Shown here one piece after another: positions 45,737 to 57,362 of a stretch of 64,000 bases of DNA. The stretch is from Symsagittifera roscoffensis (Eukaryota; Xenacoelomorpha; Acoela; Convolutidae), in the NCBI RefSeq assembly GCF_963678635.1, contig NC_087062.1:85524890-85588889 (forward strand). Reading direction: 5' to 3'. Position 1 is the first letter of the stretch; every line of letters starts with the position of its first letter. Under the pieces are notes generated by a model. The model worked only from the letters and a program-made list of their open reading frames with translations, was not told the origin of the DNA and searched no databases. Made by a program: the position numbers and the translations under genes.

Positions 45737-46315
45737 TTATCATTTGAAGAAAAAAATAGAAACATGAAAAACCTGTTATTGTGCAAGAGATGTTGTTTCT
45801 GGGTGGTGTGATAAAAGAATCTGAACAAAAATTAGAAAAACAGTTTGACAATCATTATAAAGTATGCAAACTGGGCAACATTTTCTGAAAAGAAGTGATT
45901 TGAAACCAAAAAAAGTCTATTAAAAAATCAGAACAACAATTCACAAACTTTTTCAGTTTTTATTTTAGTGTTTTTTTTTATTTTGAAATTACAATTGTCA
46001 AAATGGCGTTTAAAAAAAACAAAAACTATAAAATAAGCAAAAAAGCTTGCTCGCTCGCTTTACTTGTTCAAAGTAAGAAGAAAAATCAAAAACTTCAAAT
46101 CAGTTTTACTCGGCACTGGGAAAATGTTTTGGAAGTTTTTAATTTGGTTTGAATGACGACTGAAAAGGCTGCACTATGGTATGTCACTCAGCCCCGTCCG
46201 ATGAATTTTGTGTTGCCTAACTTTGTGTGGAAAACAAAGAATAAGAAAATAACTAAACACACCCGTATGCAAAATTCATCCCCATTTTTAATGGGAGGAA
46301 CAAAAACATTGGCTT
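45737..46315 (+). mobile_element. Family A repeat within unit 3
   Basis: Near-identical to the unit 2 copy, with the same GTGTTGCC variant. Confidence 0.7.
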
Positions 46316-48876
46316 AAGTTAAGCTAATTGCTCCGATTAGTTTAATTCTTGAGGTGGGCAACCAACAGACTACTCAGCTAGACTTTGCTGATACGCTCAA
46401 GCAGATGGATGCATGGGTGAAAAATTTTCTCGGTGCTAGGTAAATAAGACGTCAGGCCATTAAGACGACAAGGCATTAAGACGACAAATAAGAGTTATTA
46501 TACATCTACGCAAGCAATTAGAATTTAAGCGGTTTAAGTTTCTCAGAAACACAAAATGGAAAATTGCTTGTACTGTCGTCTTAAAGTCCCACCAAAATCG
46601 AGAAATAACTGTTGCGTGTTTAAGTGTTAAAAATTTTAGATCAAACTCCATGATTGAACTCCTCAGTTTCAGTTTTTTCTCAATCATTAACCCAAACTTC
46701 TACAAAAATTACAACTTCTGAGTAGTTTTTCACGTTAAGATATATAATAAATTTCCGATCATTGATGGAAAAAGAACACTCTACTGCTAAAATTGACTAA
46801 AAATGGGGTAATTGGTCTTTAAAATATATTAGATATTGGATGCAAATCAACAAAAATCTTCTTCATAACTGATGAGTATCTCTCTGTTGCTTCTACGACA
46901 TAATTTTTTGTAGCGATGTTTTATTTTTTAAGTTTATTCTTGCTTTCTGGTTAATACATGTTTCCGCTAATGAACTCACTTTGCAAAAAAATTCAGTCAA
47001 AACTGGGGAATTTAGAAGAAAATAGTATCAATTGAACGAACAATTTACTGGCAGAGATAAATTAGAACTGATAACGTCTGATTATTACTATGTAACTTGT
47101 ACATGTTTTCCTTTACCTTCCCTTGTTCAGTAGCTACACAAATTTTTTTTATGCAAAAATCTAAATTTTGGGATCATTAACTAACATTTTTGAGCAAATT
47201 AGTTATTAAATCGCTTTGTATTCTTGAGTTTTGTCGGAAGTTTTCTCAAAAAAGTCTTAGTGAAAAAGAATTGGGGCTAGTTAAAGCATTCAAAACTCGT
47301 GTAAAAATTAAAAATATATAAGTGTATTTTTACGTTGAGTTTTCAGATCAAATTAGGAGCAGCTTTAATGTTTGTGATCTGAATCTGAAAACCTTCGGAA
47401 GAAGAAATATGCAGAGGAACTTAGTTCCTAATTTCTACAACATCTAAAAATTTTTAAAAGAACGCTTTTAAAAAAAATCGATTGAGAAAAAAAAATGCAA
47501 ACTGTAATAATTAAATTTTTTTGCGAAGTTTATTTTAGTTCTACTAAAATTTTTTAGTTCTACTAAATTTTCTAATTGAAAAAATTTGATGTTAATTTTC
47601 ATATAGTTAGGAGATCCTACATCTGGTCCTGCTAAAATATCATTATTTTAAGAAACTTTCAGCAAGCCCCATATTATTTTCCCTAAAAATTTTTCTATAT
47701 CAGTTCATTTTTATCCAAAATAATGAAATGTTGATCTTGAAAGAAAATTTTTTGATTTATCCAAAAGATGTCGGAGTTGGGTTTTCTTCCCTAAAATTAT
47801 CCTCAAATCATCTGAATTTTTATTTAAATTTACCTAATACAACAAATGATAACAAATTTTTTCGACAAATTTCACATAAATATAAATCTTTGAGACTTTT
47901 CATGTTGTATTTTTTCTCAAACTATTTTTTATCAGCTAAGTTTTAGTAATTTATCTCAAAACTCACAAGGAATTAAGTTGAGTTTTTATCTCAAAAAATA
48001 GTTTTTTCTCAGTTTCTGCTTGATCTAATATCTTCCAACTTGATCCAATTTTAACAAATTTTTACTTGAAAATTGAATTTTAGTTGGAAAAATGTATCAA
48101 TTCAACGAATGTTCAACAATCCGAAGCAGAAATCATACCATAAATTGTTTGCTTCAATTCTTCAAATAATTTTTTTCTCAACCTGATAACTGTATGTCGT
48201 TGTTTCAAATCTGAATTTTTCCTTTGAATTAAGTTTTTGGTTTAGAATTATGTCTATTCTTACCTCGAAACATTCAGAGGTTAGCAAAAACATACAATTT
48301 TTCATCTTTTCTAAGGCAGTTATCAATTTTTAAATTTTTTTCTGAAACAAAAACTGTAAAAATTAGTAGAAAACCGTAATTCTGGATAAATCTACCCCCA
48401 TTATCTGCTTGAAATTGCACTACTCTCTGAACACTTTTACAACTACAAAACAAGGAAAATTTTCAAATGGTAACTAGACAAAACTTTTCAATTGCTCGAT
48501 GTTTTATAAATATCTAGTTTTTACAATTTTTTAACTTATACATAAACACTCATAAGCGTATGTTATGCACTTCTAATTCTAATCTATCGCAACAAAATCT
48601 CCGCAAGCTTGCAACCGATGGAGTTTTTACTGTAGATTAAAGATTTTCCCATCGATTTCCATTGAAAGTTTCACAATTTTTTGAACTCGATTGTTGCTGG
48701 TTTTACATGAATCAGAAATTTTGGAAAAAGCATAAGAAATGTGATAAATATAACTGTAGAAATTTTACAAAAGTGCTTCAAATTTATCACAATTGCTTAG
48801 AATTTTCAGACTCAGTAAAAGTTATTATCCATAGTAATTTCGCCTATGTTTTGAAAAAAGTTTACTTTGCTTTCTC

Positions 48877-49100
48877 TTAGAGTGTGTTTGGAGACTGCTC
48901 AGCGTGCTTTCCATATTTAAAAATCTTCTTGATATGGTTCTTCTTGATATGGTTAGTGAGTTCCTGCTATATGTATGAAAATTACAATTGGAGCACTTTA
49001 AAACACCAAAATAACTACGATCTCTTGACACATCTTTAGGTGTGTAATCTCTGCCACAATGAAGACATGCAATTTTTTTGTTTCTTTTCAGCAACTGCAT
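48877..49100 (-). pseudogene. C2H2 zinc-finger remnant, unit 3
   Basis: Same as the unit 2 copy, with the same frame break. The palindromic 19-mer lies upstream at 49,132-49,150. Confidence 0.5.
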
Positions 49101-50713
49101 TTCAATAAAAATTGAAAACTTGAGAATAAATGGGAGATTTGAAATGTCCCAATTTTTTAGACAAGAAGAGATGAATAGCTTCAAAAAATGAAAAAAGTGA
49201 ATAAAGTAGTTAAGTAGATTTCTTAGCGAATTTTTTAAAGTGAAAGAAAATAAGAATGGATATCATCATTTTTGACCAAGCTGAAATAAAAACCATCCTA
49301 GCTAACCATGGAGTTTTCAAAAGTTTTGATATCAAGCAATCAGAATAGAGCATTAGTTATTAGGAAATTTTTATCTTTTTTGATATCAACCAATCAGAGT
49401 TAAGCTTTTTACTCAAATTGGAGTTTTCAACAATTTTCATATCAAACAATCAAATTTTCCTTCAAAAGTAATATTTGTGGTAATAACAGGTAATATTTGT
49501 GGTAATCAAATTGAACCATTCACAGGTTTTAAAATTTTTTATTGATCTGAACAAAACTATATTTTTGAAAATTCCCATTTAATCAATTTTATTAAGCTCC
49601 CTAAGATAAATGACATAAATATTTGACACCAAAGCGAGATAAAGGAGATTTCTTGCCTCGTTTATATATTTTTTTTTTGATAGTCAATTTCAAACTTTGA
49701 AATTTTGTTCAAAGTTTCTGCGATTTGACCTATTTCTAACCAGTGAAAAAAGAAATTACCAAAATATATATATTGTTTTATCGCTTTCTTTCTGATGCAT
49801 TGTAATCTAAACAACCGGTAGTTTTTCAAGTTTAGATAATTATTAAAAGATATTCCAACAAATCTAGATTTTTCCTTTGTATCAAGTTCAAAACAGTAAT
49901 CGAAACGTCATTCCTCATCTTAATTTTTGTTTTATAGGCTGTTCCATTGTTTTGTTTTTTACTGATTGACCAGTCAACCTGAGTTAACTCTTCTAAATAA
50001 AAATATTGTTGATAAACCTGGCACTACTTTATTTTATGAAATCTCCTCTCCATCTTTTTAACAAAATTTTTAAGCTTTCTGTGTCTCTATACAATTTAAA
50101 ACTATACAATCTCCATCAACATCATCTGTCCACCAATCCTTAAGTTTTTTGTATTAGTTCAATCTTAAAATCAGATGAATCCGTTTCAGACATTGAAAAC
50201 GCTTTTATTAGAAACATATATATTTTTTACTGAAATAAAAACACAGAAACTTGAAAAAACTCGAATTGTTGTATCATTTTAAAATTTTTTTGTAATGACT
50301 ATCCCGATAAAAAGATTTTCCCTCATTTACAATCTAATGTAATTTTACGAAATCCATGTAGCCAATCAAAACCTCAAATTATGGTTAAAAACTTGAAAAT
50401 AACCAATGGAATACAGAAATTCGAAAATTAATGATGATGTTTTCAACTAATTATTCATTCTTGTTTGTAATTTTGTTTAAATAGGACAAATGTTACTTAA
50501 ATTTAGATAAAAGCAGTAATTAGAGAGTTATTTTGTTAATTTTTTATGCAAATGCTGGAAATTCAATTGATGATTGATTATTGTTTGATGTTTTTAAATG
50601 GTTTGTCTGATTTTTTCTCAGATATTCTAGCTTTAAATGCACACCTCAATGAGAAAAAAGGGTTTTGAAGCATTCTTATTTCAATTACTAAACATTCAAA
50701 ACATCACAAAGCC

Positions 50714-50959
50714 TTAGTGAGGCTTACAATTATCAACAAATTTGAAATCTTCCAATTTTTGGGACAGTTCTTTGAATTCATTCAAAGTATAATTAACATA
50801 GGCAGCTTGCTTCAGTGTCTCATTCTCTTTTTTGCAGGGCAGAGTCGAATCTGAATGTAGGGCGGCTTGATCACATTGTAATTCTTGATTGTGACGCACA
50901 CCCTCCTCATGTTGTATGTTATTTTTGTTTCTTTTAGAGATGCCGAGCTCCTGATCCAT
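50714..50959 (-). CDS. Unrecognised 81-aa ORF in unit 3
   Basis: Counterpart of 38,552-38,797 with three amino-acid differences. See that entry for why coding is doubtful. Confidence 0.2.
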   Translation of the reverse strand: MDQELGISKRNKNNIQHEEGVRHNQELQCDQAALHSDSTLPCKKENETLKQAAYVNYTLNEFKELSQKLEDFKFVDNCKPH

Positions 50960-51491
50960 AGTGGATTCTTCGACAGATTTGGCTTGATATATAGGTACGA
51001 GTCCAAGTTTTCAGCATCGTGAATAACAGTATTCCGGATTACCGATATTGCTTCTCCTTCTTTTTCACTGAGGTACTTGTTGGTTTTTTTTCTTCAAATT
51101 GTCCCAACTCATTTGTTTTTAATGTTTGAAAGCATGGTTTAAAATTAATTTTGTCCTTGTAGGATTTTTGGAACCAAACAAATATCACAATCTTTTTTTT
51201 GGTTTTTTGAAAAATCAATATAGTTGGGACTATCAAAATTTCTTGAGTACATTTATGAAAAACTAACTGATCAGATGAGTAGAAATTAGAGAACTGATTT
51301 CAAGATTAATTGAAAATAAAAGTAAGCAGTACGAGTCATCGCGATTTCCATATATGGAAGTAGTATCAAATATGGAAGGTTTTGTATGAATTTAATTCAG
51401 AGTGCGTAGGCGTTACCTCTCCTGTATAAACCACAGTTGTCTGCAAAAATCACTCTTCCCAATAGCAGCTGCTATAAGTCAAGCTCTTCCC

Positions 51492-53073
51492 AGCTTTTAA
51501 TCAGATTACAGTAAAAATCTCTATTTAATTCTGTTTCCAATAAATTTTACGAAGAGAAATAGTAACCCGAGATTGTCTTGTATGTTCTTTGGAGAATTTT
51601 AAGTTCCATTTGGTTCAACAGGAACATCCTATAGCCAAATTTTGCAGAGATTGGATAAAAGTATTTACAAATATTACGAAATTGACTGTCTTTACACTTT
51701 GTTCAAACGCAGATTCTTTTCAAGTATTGTTACATCATGCGGAGAAGTATTCAATCAGCTTATTCGAGCTGTTAAACACAACCTACACTGGAAAGGAACC
51801 GAAAACATACCTAGCATTTCAAAGAATCGACTGATTCGGAAACAATTCATGAGACATTATCTAAGTTCTAACCAAAAACTTGCTTCCAACACAAACTCAT
51901 GGTTCAGCCTTTCTTGCCAGAACTCGAAAAATTCAAAATTCAAAACATGAAACTGATTTGTTGAAGATTTTTTTATTGTTTTATTGATTGTCATGGTTCC
52001 GTGCATAGTGATTATGTAAGCTTTGTGATAAAAAATCAACTGTCTTACAAAATTCTTTTAGTAGTTTGCCCTGATAAGCCTTTACAATTTAATTTTTGGT
52101 CCAGGAACACTTACGTCAAATGAAAAGAAAACCCAATTTACAATTAAATTGGGAAGTTTTAATAATTGTGTAGGAGACAAAAATTGAGTTACTTTTCGAG
52201 TTCGTTGTCACTTTATTCTTTATGTGCCACACCATGTTTTCTCCTCAACAGAGCTAAGTTATCCTTTTGAACCTTCAATTTTCTTTCCTGTAACTTCTAT
52301 CACGGATTGTTTCATTTTTTTGCCAATCGATTAAGAAAATTTTATGGGGACTGAAACACTTCTTCGGATCTCTGTAGAAGATGTCAAGTTCAAGCAGGTC
52401 TTCAAATGTAGTCATTTGTAGTAATTTTTCACTTGTAAGAAAATGAAAATTTTTTCCGTATCCCAGATCCACAACTTCAACAAAAACTTTTTTCATTTGA
52501 ATTATACGAAAACCCGTAATTTTTTCTCAAAGGTGACTTAGACATAGCCAAGTCTTTTCTAAATTCTCCAATTTTTTACATTCAAGTTCTCTCCTTTCTG
52601 AAAGATCTTTGAAAAATTGCTCACTAGACTGGAAGATTTAAATAAACTCAAGAATTTTGACAAATTGGGTACCAAATTCAAAGTGGTTGCAGTAACTTGC
52701 CCGTTCTATTACGATTGGTTTTAACTTTTGGGATAAATTTCCGTTTTTCTACAATTTTTACTCATGTTGATAGAATGAACTGAACTGTGGGAGAATTTCA
52801 AGACAAAAAAAATATACTATTTTCAACTGCAGATTTTGCTGAGATTCTCTAAAAACATCTAAAATCATTCAAAAAATTTTCAACACTTGGTGGACATAAA
52901 TTATTAAGAAATAAATAGAATACGAATTTTTTGATGACCTGAAGCTAATTTTGAACAGTTTTTTTTTCAAAAAGGAAGATTTGAAAAGTGTTCCTCTTAA
53001 TAACATCCCTGTTAAGTATCTAATTTAGATTTAAAATACCACAAAATTTTTCATCAATCTCATCACATTAGAG
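51492..53073. other. Right flank of the array; possible decayed coding at 51,589-51,950
   Basis: Two overlapping plus-strand frames (51,589-51,834 and 51,642-51,950) are both open and have no recognisable domain; at most one would be real. A minus-strand frame at 52,275-52,496 (MKKVFVEVVDLGYGKNFHFL...) is likewise unassigned. The rest is AT-rich. Confidence 0.3.
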
Positions 53074-55256
53074 TTAGTTCTGGAATTGTGTTTGGTTACA
53101 TTTTTAATGGATGTTTCTAGAATTTAGAAGAGTCAGAAAAATGTAGAAGTTAATGTGTAGGGACTTCTTATACAATTCGACGACTCAATCTGTAGATTCT
53201 AAAAATTAGAAGATTCTAGAAATTAATGAGTAATGACCACAATTTCTCTGTTGGAAATATTTTACAAACTTAACTGTTCTGCAAGGGTAAAATGTAATGA
53301 CGTCTTTTTCTCTAGTGGAATTACTTTTAATTTTCTTAATAATTCAAAAAACACCTTCCTAGCTCTGTCGAGAGTCATGTCAGACCCTCGGATTGGCTTT
53401 TTTCAAAAAATTTTCCCTAAGGTAATTGAATATCTGCTATGGAAATCTTGTCAAATCTAATTTTAATCCAGCTTGAACAGTTTATAACATATAAATCTAG
53501 GTAGTTTTTATTACGTATACCAAAAACTCTCTGAAAAACTTTTGCAGAAGGCTTCAAAGTTTTTGAAAAATTTCGCAAAGTGTAAAAATGGTTTTGAATT
53601 TTTCGCAAGTGTGCGAAAATAACTAAGGTTTTTTTTTGGTAAAATTCAAGTTTTTTCTTGATTCTTTTCAAAAATCATGCAAAGTTCTAATTTCATTTCT
53701 TAGACGATAAAGCGAAAAACACGAAGTTTTTATATAAAAAAGAACATGTTAACTTATTGCCTAGAAAAACTCTATATCGATGACTTTCTTCGCATTTCCA
53801 TAAGTTATTACGTTGGTTTTTTGTTTTTTTTCCTGATCAACAGACTTGGAAAAATAGTTTTTTTAAGGGTTAATTTTTCAACAAAAAATTTTATGAAGAT
53901 TACTAATCAATTGTGCAAGAAAAAACATAATGATTTGTTTTGGCAAAATGCGAAACGTGTTTCAATTTTTTTGACAAGATGCGAAAATTGTTTCAGTTTT
54001 TTTGCTGATCTGATATTTGAAAGAACAATCAGGTATTTATTACTTGAGTAGAGTTTTTTTGTTTTTTCTGCAAAAATTAATCGTGCAAAAATTAATCGAG
54101 ATTCTTGATATGTGTGTGAAATTGAGGCGCTAAATTAGGATGTATTCTAATTGTTTTTCAATAATTAGTTCTGGAATTGTGTTTGGTTACATTTTTAATG
54201 GATGTTTCTAGAATTTAGAAGAGTCAGAAAAATGTAGAAGTTAATGTGTAGGGACTTCTTATACAATTCGACGACTCAATCTGTAGATTCTAAAAATTAG
54301 AAGATTCTAGAAATTAATGAGTAATGACAACAATTTCTCTGTTGGAAATATTTTACAAACTTAACTGTTCTGCAAAAGGTAAAATGTAATGACGTCTTTT
54401 TCTCTAGTGGAATTACTTTTAATTTTCTTAATAATTCAAAAAACACCTTCCTAGCTCTGTCGAGAGTCATGTCAGACCTCGGATTGGCTTTTTTCAAAAA
54501 AATTTCCCTAAGGTAATTGAATATCTGCTATGGAAATCTTGTCAAATCTAATTTTAATCCAGCTTGAACAGTTTATAACATATAAATCTAGGTAGTTTTT
54601 ATTACGTATACCAAAAACTCTCTGAAAAACTTTTGCAGAAGGCTTCAAAGTTTTTGAAAAATTTCGCAAAGTGTAAAAATGGTTTTGAATTTTTCGCAAG
54701 TGTGCGAAAATAACTAAGGTTTTTTTTTGGTAAAATTCAAGTTTTTTCTTGATTCTTTTCAAAAATCATGCAAAGTTCTAATTTCATTTCTTAGACGATA
54801 AAGCGAAAAACACGAAGTTTTTTTATAAAAAAGAACATGTTAACTTATTGCCTAGAAAAACTCTATAGCGATGACTTTCTTCGCATTTCCATAAGTTATT
54901 ACGTTGGTTTTTTGTTTTTTTTCCTGATCAACAGACTTGGAAAAATAGTTTTTTTAAGGGTTAATTTTTCAACAAAAATTTTTATGAAGATTACTAATCA
55001 ATTGTGCAAGAAAAAACATAATGATTTGTTTTGGCAAAATGCGAAACGTGTTTCAATTTTTTTGACAAGATGCGAAAATTGTTTCAGTTTTTTTGCTGAT
55101 CTGATATTTGAAAGAACAATCAGGTATTTATTACTTGAGTAGAGTTTTTTTGTTTTTTCTGCAAAAATTAATCGTGCAAAAATTAATCGAGATTCTTGAT
55201 ATGTGTGTGAAATCGAAGCGCTAAATTAGGATGTATTCTAATTGTTTTTCAATAAT
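53074..55256 (+). repeat. Tandem duplication, period 1,091 bp (two copies)
   Basis: Copy 1 is 53,074-54,164 and copy 2 is 54,165-55,256, both starting TTAGTTCTGGAATTGTGTTT and ending TTGTTTTTCAATAAT. Differences are few: one-base indels near 53,285 and 53,395 and scattered substitutions. Identity is therefore very high. Open frames inside (e.g. 53,417-53,671 minus, 53,746-54,051 plus) are duplicated with it and show no domain. Confidence 0.95.
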
Positions 55257-55473
55257 TTACCCTAAACTTCTATCTACTCTCATAATTAGAATCAAATTGA
55301 AGAAATTAAAGACTACAAAGAACGAAGTAAAAATCAAATAACAACTAGTTTAAAAAGTTTGATCAATGAACTGTCGAGAATTGTGGAGGTTCTTTATAGA
55401 AGGCAGAGCTGGACGAGGTTGTAATGGTTGTTGTGGAGCTTGAGACGCAATTGTTTCTGTGAAGCCCTCGTTT

Positions 55474-55800
55474 TCATCTATTCTGATGGGGTTTTCGGCT
55501 GGTATCTAAAGGAAAGAGGAAGTCGTCGACTAGTTGAGCCTCATGTTGAGAGTCAGGAATCTTGGGGTAGCTCATTCCCACATGCTCGGACACTTCGTTC
55601 ATCATTAGTTTTGTTCCGAGTTGGTTCTTTATGGTGGGTTATTGCGTCATATGGAAATCGTCGAAACGCTTTCGCATCATCTCCACCACGTGCCACACTT
55701 GGATTGGGATGTCCATTCGTGTTTGTGCCAAAAAGACTCCAGACATTGTTTCTCGGACTTCAATTTGTACTAGATCAGGCGAAAAATCTACAGAGTACTT
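55474..55800 (-). pseudogene. Decayed unrecognised coding sequence
   Basis: A minus-strand frame of ~108 codons has a single internal stop (TAA at 55,639-55,641). It reads with ordinary, non-low-complexity composition, for example MDIPIQVWHVVEMMRKRFDD before the stop and HVGMSYPKIPDSQHEAQLVD after it. I do not recognise the family. Its position 1.6 kb before a polymerase pseudogene makes a component of the same mobile element possible. The opposite-strand frame at 55,428-55,802 is probably its shadow. Confidence 0.35.
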
Positions 55801-56306
55801 AAGGTTGCTGTTTGGCACTTAGAAGATCATTTTGAGCAATAAGTTGAGTAAAAGATACAGAGTAGAAACAAAAATGATTTAATGCTGAGAGAGGAAGCAG
55901 CTGATGATAGTTAATTTGAAATTGAAGTATTTAGAGCTGAGAGACAAGGTAGTTGACGTTAGTTAAATTGAAAAAATATTTGATTTTTAGTTAGGAGTGA
56001 GAAGTATCTTCAGCTCGAACGTGTGGGTTTAACAAAAAAATCTACAGAAGTACGGAAAAATCTACAGAGTATTTAAGGTTGCTGTTTGGCACTGAGAAGA
56101 TCATTTTAAGCAATAAGTTGACTAAAAGGTTCAGAGTAAAAACAAGAATGATTTAGTGCTGAGAGAGGAAGTAGCTGACGGCAGTTGAGTTGAAATTAAA
56201 GTATTTAGAGCTGAAAGAGGAGGTAGATAACGGTAATTAAGTTGAAATTAAAATGATTTTTAGTTAGGAGTGAGTGGTAACTTCAGCTCGAATGTGTGGG
56301 TTTAAC
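55781..56306 (+). repeat. Tandem duplication, period 274 bp (two copies)
   Basis: GAAAAATCTACAGAGTA(C/T)TT starts each copy (55,781 and 56,055), and each ends near TCAGCTCGAA(C/T)GTGTGGGTT. Within each copy a ~65-bp element (GCTGAGAGAGGAAG, GATAGTTAA, TTGAAATTGAAG) is itself repeated. The copies have diverged noticeably. Confidence 0.75.
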
Positions 56307-56309
56307 CAA

Positions 56310-57315
56310 TCAGAATTGTTTTTCCACAATTTGTCGTCGTGTCCAATAGTATTTTGGCTTGTTTTTATGAAGTTCTTTTAGATAAGTCGTGTCCATTCGG
56401 AAACAAAATTCCATCTTAGGTACTATTTACACCTTGTCTATTCCAATCTCAAAAATGTTCATTGTGTTGAATTTGTCGTATTAATCGGAAGACTATTTTA
56501 AAGAATTCAATCTTCCAAGTAAGTAAGAATATACACAACGCAATCGCAAAATAAATGAGCAAAAATTGTTTGCTGTAAAACTAAGAAAAATTGCTGATAT
56601 AAGAAACAAAATAGTAGCTTAAAAGTAGCATTTCCTAAGTGTTTTTACCAAATTATTTGAATTTTTTGTCTGTATCAATGAGAAATTGCTAATTCTTGAG
56701 TAGATAGTCAAATTCTTTAATTTTGATGAAAACTTGAGAGGACAGCTCGAAATTGATCAAATTTTTAGCGCAAATCTCTGGTAATCTGATTCTTAACCTG
56801 ATCGTGCAGGATTTTGAGCTTTGAAAGTTTTTATAGAAGAGAAGGAATAAAGAACTTTGCTGTGGAGCTTTTACAAGTTTCGGTATCGGGTAGGGAATAA
56901 GAAGAGACTTTGATATAATATCGTACGACTTTTTGATGAATTTGCTATTTCCTAGAATGAAAAGAACTTCTCTCCTAGTCAGGTGTAATTCAGCTGTAAA
57001 TTTGAAGCTTTGTTACGCAATATGTGAATCAAAAGTAAAATCTTTGAGTGAGTAAGTTTCCCTAAAAAATTTTAACTTAGACAGAGAGTTCTATTTTGGA
57101 CTGATTTTAATAGTCATTCCTATTTTTGGTCAATTCTGATTGATAGAAATCGAGTTTCTTTGGTTACTTTCCCTGAAGTGACAGCAAATAAATTAAATTC
57201 AATCTGAATTTCTTTTACGTTGAAAACATTTATTTCATAATTTGTATAACTAATTGACAAAAAATCTTTTTTTCCCAAAAATTCAGAATAAATATAAATC
57301 ACTGAATAAATATTT
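56310..57315. other. Intergenic, nothing recognised
   Basis: AT-rich DNA upstream of the polymerase pseudogene. Short frames (e.g. 57,120-57,302 minus) have no domain. Confidence 0.4.
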
Positions 57316-57334
57316 GGGACATTTCAAATCTCCC
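57316..57334 (+). promoter_or_regulatory. Palindromic 19-mer before the polymerase pseudogene
   Basis: GGGACATTTCAAATCTCCC, preceded by T, is identical over 20 bases to the minus-strand sites in the three array units. It lies ~105 bp upstream of the first Cys of the zinc-finger frame. The shared position suggests a common 5' regulatory region. Confidence 0.5.
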
Positions 57335-57362
57335 TCATTGATCAGTACCGAGTCCTAATTTC

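Larger units (their letters stand above)
44673..51491 (+). repeat. Tandem array unit 3 (~6,819 bp)
   Basis: Full-length unit. It ends at CCCAGCTTTTAATCAG, where it leaves the array into unique DNA. This end and the MITE start of unit 1 share AGCTTTT, a plausible microhomology for the original duplication. The deleted segment of unit 2 is present here. Confidence 0.95.

Noticed and set aside
32550-51491. CRISPR array or satellite of short spacers
   Set aside because: The periodicity is 5-7 kb with full-length unit similarity, in an animal genome. There is no short direct-repeat and spacer structure anywhere in the window.
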